5,575 bases of DNA from Candidatus Woesearchaeota archaeon (GTDB lineage: Archaea > Nanobdellota > Nanobdellia > Woesearchaeales > WAPJ01). A model generated the notes under the pieces. The model was not told where the DNA came from. It searched no databases and saw nothing but the letters and a program-made list of their open reading frames with translations. Where the stretch lies: contig WIAN01000135.1 of the NCBI GenBank assembly GCA_015519985.1, forward strand, positions 1-5,575, read 5' to 3'. Positions 1 to 5,575 of the stretch are shown in pieces. A program made the position numbers and the translations under genes. Each line of letters opens with the position of its first letter. The stretch's first letter is position 1.

Positions 1-78
1 GAAGATAAGATATTATCAGAACTAAGAAAAAAAATTGATAGATATGACTATATTCCCAAAGAGGTTGGCGAAATATGA
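1..78 (+). CDS. C-terminal end of upstream gene, probably type I methyltransferase HsdM (partial)
   Basis: Frame 1 is open from the first base and reads 25 codons to a TGA at 76-78, giving a charged tail that ends in YDYIPKEVGEI. The stop overlaps the next start as ATGA, the typical sign of a translationally coupled operon. Its place immediately upstream of the hsdS-hsdR pair makes the N6-adenine methyltransferase subunit HsdM the most likely identity, because no other methyltransferase gene lies in the window and hsdM usually precedes hsdS. The visible residues contain no catalytic motif (NPPF/NPPY would lie far upstream), so this call rests on context. The 5' end lies outside the window. 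Confidence 0.55.
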   Translation, partial: EDKILSELRKKIDRYDYIPKEVGEI

Positions 79-566
79 CCAACGAAACAATCCCACTAAG
101 ATATAAACAGACCCATATAAAAAAGATAATAAAAGAATCTGTAATGAGTTTTATAAAAAATGATAAAAATGATCTTCTTAAAATTAGAATATACGAGCCT
201 ACATTAAGTCATAGAATCGCAGTTTATCTTGAGAATAAATTTTCTGATTATGATGTTGATTGTGAGTATAATAAAATAGGTAAAGATCCAAAGATAAACT
301 CTAAAGGAAAGAAAGTGAGGCCAGATATTATAATTCATAAAAGAGGAATTAAAGATAATCTTGTTGTTATTGAGATAAAGAATGCTGGAAAGAATAGTAA
401 AAAAGCACAATCAGATATTAAGAAATTAAAAACTTATTTTTCTAAACAATTAGGCTTTAGATTAGGTGTTTTTATAGGGATTCTTAAAAAGAAAGTGGAT
501 ATATGTTATATAGAGAAACAAAATAACAGCTTTAAAGAAGAATGGGAGGAACTTAGAAATGAATAA
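75..566 (+). CDS. Small PD-(D/E)XK nuclease-like protein inside the type I R-M operon
   Basis: A 163-aa, lysine-rich, soluble protein with no signal peptide or membrane segment. A PD-(D/E)XK-like core can be read in order: a helix with a conserved-looking acid (E41 in YEPTLSHRIAVYLENKF), a strand pair (VDCEYNK, 61-67), PD at 83-84 (RPDIII), then E100-x-K102 in VVIEIK, and a helix at about 110-122 (KAQSDIKKLKTYF). Candidate metal-binding and catalytic residues are E41, D84, E100 and K102, all present, so activity is plausible. I do not recognise a named family. It could be a nuclease, an accessory of HsdR, or a binding-only relative. The ATG at 75 overlaps the upstream stop (ATGA), with a GAGG at 61-64 about 10 nt before it. 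An internal Met24 (ATG at 144) is a possible alternative start but has no clear SD. The first ~15 residues resemble the start of the downstream HsdS. The gene overlaps hsdS by 8 bp. The nuclease fold is moderately sure; the function is unknown. Confidence 0.75.
   Translation: MTNETIPLRYKQTHIKKIIKESVMSFIKNDKNDLLKIRIYEPTLSHRIAVYLENKFSDYDVDCEYNKIGKDPKINSKGKKVRPDIIIHKRGIKDNLVVIEIKNAGKNSKKAQSDIKKLKTYFSKQLGFRLGVFIGILKKKVDICYIEKQNNSFKEEWEELRNE
544..550 (+). promoter_or_regulatory. Ribosome binding site for hsdS
   Basis: GGGAGGA lies 8 nt before the ATG at 559, inside the 3' end of the preceding gene. It is a near-perfect Shine-Dalgarno match. It fixes the HsdS start at 559 and shows that hsdS can be initiated independently as well as by coupling through the 8-bp overlap. 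Confidence 0.75.
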
Positions 567-2349
567 ATCAATCCCAAAAGGTTACAAAAAAACAGAAATA
601 GGCATAATCCCAGAAGATTGGGAAGTAAAAAGTATGTTACAAATAGTAGAAAAAGATGGGTTAATTAGGGGTCCTTTTGGTGGTTCATTAAAAAAAGATT
701 TCTTTGTTAAAAAAGGGATTAAAGTTTATGAACAGAAAAACGCCATTTATAGAGATATCAAACTTGGAGATCATTATATTGATAATAAAAAATATTTAGA
801 ATTAAAACGATTTGAGGTTTATCCAGGAGATTTTATTGTAAGTTGTTCTGGTACAATAGGTAAGATCTTTTTAATACCAGACGATGCCCCTAATGGAATT
901 ATTAATCAAGCTTTGTTAATTATTAGAATAAAACCTTCAAAAGTTGATAAAAAATATTTTTTCTATTATTTTGATTGGGAGAGATTTCAAGAAACTATTA
1001 TAGATAATACTCAAGGCGGAGCAATGAAAAACTTAATTGGAATGGAAGAATTCAAAAAAACTAAATTTGCAATCCCAAATTCCCTCTCAGAACAAACCGC
1101 CATCGCTCGCGTCCTTTCTGACATTGACAACTTAATAGAATCACTTGACAAGCTCATAAAAAAGAAAAAAGCCATAAAAAAAGGAGTAATGCAGGAGCTT
1201 TTAACAGGTAAGAAAAGATTGCCAGGGTTTAAAGGCGAGTGGATAAGGAAGAAGTTAGGGGATGTGATTGTTGAAAATCCAAAATCGCATTATAATGTTA
1301 ATTTAAGTTCTAAAAATGGTAAGTATCCTTTTTTTACAAGTGGAGAATCTGTTTATAGAAGTGATAACTATTTAGTTGATGGAGGAAATTTGTTTTTAGC
1401 AACAGGCGGAGTCTTCAATTTAAAATATTATAGTAGTAAAGCAAATTATTCAGCAGATACTTATGTTATAAAAGGTAAAAATTCTAATACAAAGTTTTTA
1501 TATTATATTTTATATTTACTAAAAGAAATAATAAATTCCAAATTTTTTGAGGGTAGTGGCTTATCTCATTTACAAAAACGAGACTTTAAGAATTTAGAAA
1601 TTGCTATACCCCCAACCCTAAAAGAACAAACCGCCATTGCTCAAATCCTCTCAGATATGGATGCAGAGATTGAAGCACTTGAAAAGAAAAAGGAAAAATA
1701 CGAAAGAATTAAAAAAGGAGCGATGCAGTTATTATTAACTGGAAAAATAAGGTTGATAGGAAAGGAAACTTCTAAGAAAAATCATAGTTCCGCTTTTAAC
1801 GAAGCAGTTTTAATATCTGTATTAGCTGATTCTTTTAGTAATGAAAAATATCCTCTTTCTAGGTTTAAATATACTAAACTAAGCTATATATTTCACAGGT
1901 TTACAGATAATAATATTGAAAATTTTCAGAAGATGGAAGCTGGACCTTATAATCCAAGAAACAGATATAAAGGTCCTGAGAGTATCGCAGTAGAAAAAGG
2001 GTATATAAAAAGAATAAAAAATAGATATGAGGGTTTTATTGTTGGTAAGGATATTGATGAAGCAAAAAGATATTTTTCAAAATGGTATGATTACAAAATA
2101 ATAGATAAAATGAAAAAACAATTTATGTATAAAAGACATGAAGAATTAGAAGCAATTACAACAATAGATTTTGTAATTGTTCAATTGAATAAAGATGGAA
2201 AGGAGATTAATGTAGAAAATGTTATAAAATACTTGGAAAATGATAAAAAGTGGAAAAGCAAACTCAAAAAAGAACATTTTTCTCCTAAAAAAATAAAAGA
2301 AATTATAAACTTTTGTTTAAATACTTTTGATTATGAGGTGTTAAAATGA
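559..2349 (+). CDS. hsdS: Type I restriction-modification specificity subunit HsdS with a C-terminal extension domain
   Basis: HsdS recognises the split DNA target and scaffolds HsdM and HsdR. The start IPKGYKKTEIGIIPEDW is a classic HsdS opening. The first target-recognition domain spans about 20-172 (RGPFGGSLKKDFF, GDFIVSCSGTIGKIF). The first conserved helical spacer is about 173-222 (LSEQTAIARVLSDID, then MQELLTGKKRL). The second target-recognition domain is about 226-350 (GKYPFFTSG, FEGSGLSHLQKRDFKNLEIAIP). The second spacer is about 351-398 (LKEQTAIAQILSDMD, then MQLLLTGKIRL). Ordinary HsdS proteins of this layout are about 400 aa and end here. This one continues for about 199 residues as a separate domain without any frameshift or stop. 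Both recognition domains look complete, so the protein should be functional; its target sequence cannot be read from the sequence. The stop overlaps the hsdR start (ATGA). Confidence 0.95.
   Translation: MNKSIPKGYKKTEIGIIPEDWEVKSMLQIVEKDGLIRGPFGGSLKKDFFVKKGIKVYEQKNAIYRDIKLGDHYIDNKKYLELKRFEVYPGDFIVSCSGTIGKIFLIPDDAPNGIINQALLIIRIKPSKVDKKYFFYYFDWERFQETIIDNTQGGAMKNLIGMEEFKKTKFAIPNSLSEQTAIARVLSDIDNLIESLDKLIKKKKAIKKGVMQELLTGKKRLPGFKGEWIRKKLGDVIVENPKSHYNVNLSSKNGKYPFFTSGESVYRSDNYLVDGGNLFLATGGVFNLKYYSSKANYSADTYVIKGKNSNTKFLYYILYLLKEIINSKFFEGSGLSHLQKRDFKNLEIAIPPTLKEQTAIAQILSDMDAEIEALEKKKEKYERIKKGAMQLLLTGKIRLIGKETSKKNHSSAFNEAVLISVLADSFSNEKYPLSRFKYTKLSYIFHRFTDNNIENFQKMEAGPYNPRNRYKGPESIAVEKGYIKRIKNRYEGFIVGKDIDEAKRYFSKWYDYKIIDKMKKQFMYKRHEELEAITTIDFVIVQLNKDGKEINVENVIKYLENDKKWKSKLKKEHFSPKKIKEIINFCLNTFDYEVLK
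1075..1224 (+). repeat. HsdS conserved spacer repeat, copy 1 (central)
   Basis: This encodes HsdS residues 173-222, the helical spacer between the two target-recognition domains. From QTAIA to KRL it matches copy 2 at 27 of 43 residues without gaps. At DNA level 18 of 19 bases agree between 1090-1108 and 1624-1642. The segment is noticeably richer in G+C than its surroundings and uses codons such as CTC, GTC, ATC and CGC (Arg184), whereas most Arg codons in the window are AGA. Such repeats pack as antiparallel helices that set the spacing between half-sites, and they can serve as crossover points for domain exchange. Confidence 0.85.
1609..1752 (+). repeat. HsdS conserved spacer repeat, copy 2 (distal)
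   Basis: This encodes HsdS residues 351-398 and is the partner of the central repeat, ending in the typical LLTGKIRL. In most HsdS proteins the chain stops within a few residues of this point, so the repeat marks the natural end of the specificity module and the junction to the added domain. Confidence 0.85.
1750..2346 (+). other. C-terminal extension domain of HsdS, resembling DarG C-terminal/Panacea-type antitoxin domains
   Basis: HsdS residues 398-596 follow the last spacer helix after a polar linker (about 399-410, GKETSKKNHS). Readable motifs in order are AFNEAVLISVLADSF (412-426), RFKYTKLSYIFHR (435-447), KMEAGPYNPR (458-467), GYIK (481-484), EAKRYF (501-506), ELEAITTIDFVIVQL (529-543), a V-x-x-YL helix (555-559), KKWKSKLKKEHFS (563-575) and a final helix. 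From memory, the order KLxY...GPY...GxI...ELxATxxxV...W-xx-K...F...L is that of the C-terminal domain of DarG, the antitoxin of the DNA ADP-ribosyltransferase DarT. It is also loosely like Panacea (DUF4065) domains. No enzyme motif is visible. It is in frame with HsdS, with no stop or separate SD-led start at the junction. I believe similar tails occur on other HsdS proteins, but this is recall and not a search. The domain boundary is confident; the relationship and function are inference. Confidence 0.6.
2335..2340 (+). promoter_or_regulatory. Ribosome binding site for hsdR
   Basis: GAGGTG sits 5 nt before the ATG at 2346, within the last codons of hsdS. It supports this start over later ATGs and implies coupled translation of HsdR with HsdS. 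Confidence 0.65.
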
Positions 2350-5300
2350 ATTCATTTATAAGTGGCCAACCTGAAAGAATAACACAAAATAGAGTTATAA
2401 AATTCTTTCAGGATGCTCTTGGCTATGACTATCTGGGAAATTGGGAGAAAAGAGAATTTAATTCAAACATTGAAGAAGACCTTTTAACAAATTACCTTAA
2501 AAAACAGGGTTACACAGAAGAAGTAATCAAAAAAGCGATTGAAAAACTAAAAAGAGAAGCTAACCAACAACACAAAAGTCTTTATGACAAAAACAAAGAA
2601 GTGTATCAGCTATTAAGGTATGGTGTTGATGTAAATCTTAGCCCTTCACAACCTTCTATTCATGTTCATTTTATAAATTGGGAAGAACCAGAAAAAAATC
2701 ATTTTGCTGTTGCTGAAGAAGTAACTATAACAGGAAAACACACTAAAAGGCCTGACATTGTAATTTATATTAATGGAATAGCTGTTGGTGTTATTGAACT
2801 TAAAAGGTCGAGAATATCAATAAGCGAAGGAATAAGACAAAACTTGGATAATCAAAAAAAGGAATTCATTCAGAATTTCTTTACAACTATACAATTAGTA
2901 ATGGCAGGCAATGACACACAAGGTTTAAGATATGGAACAATAGAAACACCTGAAAGATATTATTTAGAATGGAAAGAAGAAAATCTTTTTTATGATCATA
3001 ACAAAAAAACATCTATTCCAAGAGCTCTCCCAAGAGATCAGTGTGAAAAATCAAACAACATCTTAGATTGTGATATTTACAGATTACTAAATAAAAAAAG
3101 ATTGTTAGATCTAATTCATAATTTTATAATCTTTGATTCTGGAATAAAGAAAGTTCCTCGTCATAATCAGTATTTTGCTGTAAAGTTAGCTCAAAAAAGT
3201 TTGAATAAAAGAGAAGGAGGAATTATCTGGCATACTCAAGGTTCTGGAAAAAGTTTAACAATGGTTTGGCTTGCTAAACAAATACTTGAAAATATTGATG
3301 ATAGTAGAGTGTTAATAATAACTGACAGAGTTGAACTTGATGAACAGATTGAAAAAGTGTTTAAAGGTGTTGGAGAAAATATTTATAGAACAAAATCAGC
3401 AAGAGATTTACTTGCTGAACTAAACTTAAAAGATAATAATCTGCTCTGTTCTCTAATACATAAATTTGGAAGAGTAGAAACAACTACTGATAAAAAGTAT
3501 GACGCGTATATAGAAGAATTAAAACAATCGCTTCCTTCAGATTTTAAACCTAAAGGAAACATTTTTGTTTTTGTTGACGAATGTCATAGAACACAATCAG
3601 GAAAACTTCATAAAGCCATGAAAGAAATTCTTCCTCATGCTGTCTTTATAGGTTTTACAGGAACACCTTTGTTAAAAAAAGACAAACCTACAACACTAGA
3701 AACTTTTGGTAGATATATTCATACTTACAAATTTGATGAAGGAGTACAGGACAAAATAATCCTTGATTTAAGATATGAGGCAAGAGATGTTGATATAAAA
3801 CTCACTGCAAAAGAAAAAATTGATACTTGGTTTGATGTAAAAACAAAAGGATTGTCTGACATTGCCAAGGCACAATTAAAGAAAAGATGGGGAACACTGA
3901 GAAAACTTTATAGTTCAAGAGATAGAATGGAAAAAATAGTTGCTGACATTGTTTTTGATTTTGAAACAAAACTAAGACTAGCATCAGGTAGAGGTAATGC
4001 CCTGCTTGTTGCGGGAAGCATCTATGAAGCTTGCAAGTATTACGAGATTTTTAAGTCAAAAGGATTCGATAAAGTTGCTATTATTACTTCTTATTATCCT
4101 GGAATTTCGACTATTAAAGGAGAAGAAACAGGAGAAGAAGGAGAAGCTGAAAACATTAAAAAATATGAAGTGTATAAGAGAATGATCGCAGACTTTTTTA
4201 ATATTCCAGAAGAAGAAGCAGTAAAAGATAATTGGATAAAAAAGTTTGAAAAAGATGTTAAGAAAAAATTTGTTGAAGAACCTGGCCAAATGAAGCTCTT
4301 AATAGTTGTTGACAAATTACTTACTGGTTTTGACGCTCCAAGCGCAACTTATTTATATATAGATAAGCCGATGAAAGATCATGGCTTATTTCAAGCGATC
4401 TGTAGAGTTAATCGTATAGATGATAAAGATAAAGGCGATGAATTAGATAAAGATTATGGTTACATAGTAGATTATAGAGATTTGTTTAACACTATGGAAA
4501 AAGCAATAAAAGATTATACATCAGGAGCATTCGCTGATTTTGATAAAGCTGATGTTAAAGGTTTATTAAAAGGAAGATTAGAAAGTGCAAAGAAAAAATT
4601 GGATGAAATTCTTGAAAAATTAGAACTTTTAACTGAAGGTGTTAAAGCTCCAAAAGGAATAGATGAGTATAAAGAGTATTTTATAAGTGATAATTCAGAA
4701 GAAAAACAACAATTAAGACTGGAGTTTTATAAAACAGTGTCTTCATTAATAAGAGCCTACACTGAAATTGCAAATGAGATGGATGAAGCAGGTTATACTA
4801 AAAAAGAACAAGAAGAAATAAAGAAAAAAGTTAATGATTTTCGTGCTAAAAGAGACGATCTTAAACTAATGAGTGGAGATTATTTAGATTTAAAATTATT
4901 TGATCCTGCTATGAGATATTTAATAGACTCATACATACAAGCAGAAGAAAGCAGAACATTAGCTTCTTTTAGCAATACATCTATACTTGAAATAATAAAT
5001 ATTAAAGGGTTGAAAAAAGCCATAGAAATGTTGCCAAAAGAGTTGAAAAATAATAAGGAAGCTGTTGCAGAAACCATAGAAAATAATATTAGAAAATTAA
5101 TCATTGATAAAAAAGATGTTAACCCTGCGTATTATAATAAAATGTCATTTATTTTAGATGATTTAATCAAAAAAAGAAAAAATGAAATTATTATGTATGA
5201 GGAATATCTTAAAGAAGTAGAAAAATTAACAAATTTAATTGTTAATGAGGAAAGCATAGATGATCCTTACCCAGTTAGTATAAAGGACAATTCTGCAAAA

Positions 5301-5510
5301 AAAGCTATTTATGATAATTTAGAAGGAATTGAAAATAGAGAAGCTCTTACTAATAAAATAGATGAATCTATTAGAAAAACGAAAAAAGATAATTGGAGAG
5401 GGAATAAGATTAAAGAAAGACAAGTAAAAAATGCTATAAAAAAAGTTTTAAATGATGATGATCTTGCTGAAAAAATTTTTGAAATAGTCCTAAAAAGAGA
5501 GGAGTATTAA
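2346..5510 (+). CDS. hsdR: Type I restriction endonuclease motor subunit HsdR
   Basis: HsdR is the ATP-dependent translocase and nuclease of the complex. At 1054 aa it has the usual family length. The N-terminal nuclease domain shows RPD (D137) and VIELK (E151, K153), then RQNLDNQ (164-170), the expected PD-(D/E)XK layout. Two RecA-like motor domains follow: Walker A HTQGSGKS (296-303, K302), motif Ia ITDRVELDEQI (325-335), DECH box (411-414), motif III GFTGTPL (436-442), a second-lobe strand ALLVAGSIYEACKYY (552-566), motif V KLLTGFDAP (657-665) and motif VI QAICRVNR (683-690), then DYGYIVDY. The remainder, about 720-1054, is a charged, largely helical C-terminal domain of the kind that docks on the methyltransferase core. 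No key residue is missing and there is no frameshift, so it should be active. The ATG at 2346 overlaps the hsdS stop by 4 bp. The end abuts the next start with no gap. Confidence 0.97.
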   Translation: MNSFISGQPERITQNRVIKFFQDALGYDYLGNWEKREFNSNIEEDLLTNYLKKQGYTEEVIKKAIEKLKREANQQHKSLYDKNKEVYQLLRYGVDVNLSPSQPSIHVHFINWEEPEKNHFAVAEEVTITGKHTKRPDIVIYINGIAVGVIELKRSRISISEGIRQNLDNQKKEFIQNFFTTIQLVMAGNDTQGLRYGTIETPERYYLEWKEENLFYDHNKKTSIPRALPRDQCEKSNNILDCDIYRLLNKKRLLDLIHNFIIFDSGIKKVPRHNQYFAVKLAQKSLNKREGGIIWHTQGSGKSLTMVWLAKQILENIDDSRVLIITDRVELDEQIEKVFKGVGENIYRTKSARDLLAELNLKDNNLLCSLIHKFGRVETTTDKKYDAYIEELKQSLPSDFKPKGNIFVFVDECHRTQSGKLHKAMKEILPHAVFIGFTGTPLLKKDKPTTLETFGRYIHTYKFDEGVQDKIILDLRYEARDVDIKLTAKEKIDTWFDVKTKGLSDIAKAQLKKRWGTLRKLYSSRDRMEKIVADIVFDFETKLRLASGRGNALLVAGSIYEACKYYEIFKSKGFDKVAIITSYYPGISTIKGEETGEEGEAENIKKYEVYKRMIADFFNIPEEEAVKDNWIKKFEKDVKKKFVEEPGQMKLLIVVDKLLTGFDAPSATYLYIDKPMKDHGLFQAICRVNRIDDKDKGDELDKDYGYIVDYRDLFNTMEKAIKDYTSGAFADFDKADVKGLLKGRLESAKKKLDEILEKLELLTEGVKAPKGIDEYKEYFISDNSEEKQQLRLEFYKTVSSLIRAYTEIANEMDEAGYTKKEQEEIKKKVNDFRAKRDDLKLMSGDYLDLKLFDPAMRYLIDSYIQAEESRTLASFSNTSILEIINIKGLKKAIEMLPKELKNNKEAVAETIENNIRKLIIDKKDVNPAYYNKMSFILDDLIKKRKNEIIMYEEYLKEVEKLTNLIVNEESIDDPYPVSIKDNSAKKAIYDNLEGIENREALTNKIDESIRKTKKDNWRGNKIKERQVKNAIKKVLNDDDLAEKIFEIVLKREEY
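5497..5504 (+). promoter_or_regulatory. Ribosome binding site for the gene after hsdR
   Basis: GAGAGGAG lies 6 nt before the ATG at 5511, inside the last hsdR codons. It is a strong Shine-Dalgarno that supports a real downstream gene although only its first codons are in the window. Confidence 0.7.
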
Positions 5511-5575
5511 ATGAAAACGTTTACTCTTAAAGTTAAAGATCTAGATGTTTTGGTTCATAAAAAAAAGATAAAAAA
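5511..5575 (+). CDS. Start of a downstream operon gene, possibly a YgjP/DUF45-type metallopeptidase (partial)
   Basis: The ATG directly follows the hsdR stop (TAAATG) and has a strong SD. Only 21 complete codons are visible, reading MKTFTLKVKDLDVLVHKKKI and one more Lys, and the frame is open to the window edge. The pattern of a short strand, then V-x-V-x-x-K-x-IK, resembles the opening of YgjP-like (DUF45) zinc metallopeptidases, in which a phrase such as VxVxRKxIKN begins the protein. Such genes are commonly found next to hsdR. The diagnostic HExxH motif would lie beyond the window, so the identity is a contextual guess, while the existence of the gene is well supported. Confidence 0.6.
   Translation, partial: MKTFTLKVKDLDVLVHKKKIK

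Noticed and set aside
204..410. Minus-strand open frame of 68 codons opposite the small nuclease gene
   Set aside because: It lies fully inside a well-supported gene. The product is a hydrophobic string typical of antisense reading of Lys-rich AT-rich coding DNA, with no convincing independent signal.
690..696. Runs of 7-8 A (27-34, 690-696, 2287-2293) as possible phase-variation or slippage sites
   Set aside because: Such runs are expected by chance in DNA this AT-rich. All reading frames are intact and no run is long enough to be a convincing phase-variable tract.
1740..1800. Possibility that the HsdS tail is a separate gene joined by a read-through or sequencing error
   Set aside because: The frame is continuous through the linker, and there is no SD-led start in this interval for a separate protein. 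A fusion is the simplest reading.
4117..4146. Purine-rich GGAGAAG-type microrepeat in hsdR
   Set aside because: It encodes a Glu/Gly-rich surface loop (about residues 591-600) between helicase motifs, where HsdR proteins vary. It is imperfect and short, and can be explained by codon use for Glu and Gly.
3802..4315. Several short open frames on both strands overlapping the hsdR helicase region
   Set aside because: They lie inside hsdR, where the real frame is fixed by conserved helicase motifs on both sides. Their products are low-complexity shadows (Phe/Ser-rich on the minus strand).
4880..5104. Minus-strand open frame of 74 codons with a hydrophobic product
   Set aside because: It is antisense to the helical C-terminal part of HsdR; I see no SD and no family resemblance.

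Overview
The window is one tightly packed, forward-strand segment of a type I restriction-modification (R-M) operon. It is very AT-rich. Arg is encoded mostly by AGA, and good Shine-Dalgarno motifs (GGGAGGA, GAGGTG, GAGAGGAG) stand before three of the starts. The DNA is therefore from an AT-rich prokaryote that uses SD-led initiation. The sequence does not decide between bacteria (for example Firmicutes-like or candidate-phylum lineages) and small AT-rich archaea. Strong SDs make a Bacteroidota host less likely.

Layout: (1) the last 25 codons of an upstream gene, by position probably the methyltransferase subunit HsdM, stop at 78. (2) A 163-aa protein (75-566) carries a compact PD-(D/E)XK nuclease-type signature and is not a standard part of a type I system. 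(3) A 596-aa specificity subunit HsdS (559-2349) has the usual two target-recognition domains and two conserved helical spacers, followed by an unusual C-terminal domain of about 199 aa. (4) A full-length 1054-aa motor/nuclease subunit HsdR (2346-5510) has all expected nuclease and helicase motifs visible. (5) A new gene starts at 5511 and is cut by the window end; its first 21 residues look like a YgjP/DUF45-type metallopeptidase. Genes overlap by 4, 8 and 4 bp and then abut at 0 bp, so there is no intergenic DNA, promoter or terminator in the window.

How the parts work together: HsdS dictates the bipartite DNA target, HsdM (upstream) methylates it, and HsdR translocates on and cleaves unmodified DNA. 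The unusual elements are the small nuclease-like gene between hsdM and hsdS, and the HsdS C-terminal extension. By eye, that extension follows the motif order of the C-terminal, toxin-neutralising domain of DarG and, more loosely, of Panacea/DUF4065 antitoxin domains. A speculative but testable reading is that the locus carries a guard or regulatory module wired into the R-M complex, analogous in concept to the anticodon nuclease PrrC embedded in the EcoprrI locus.
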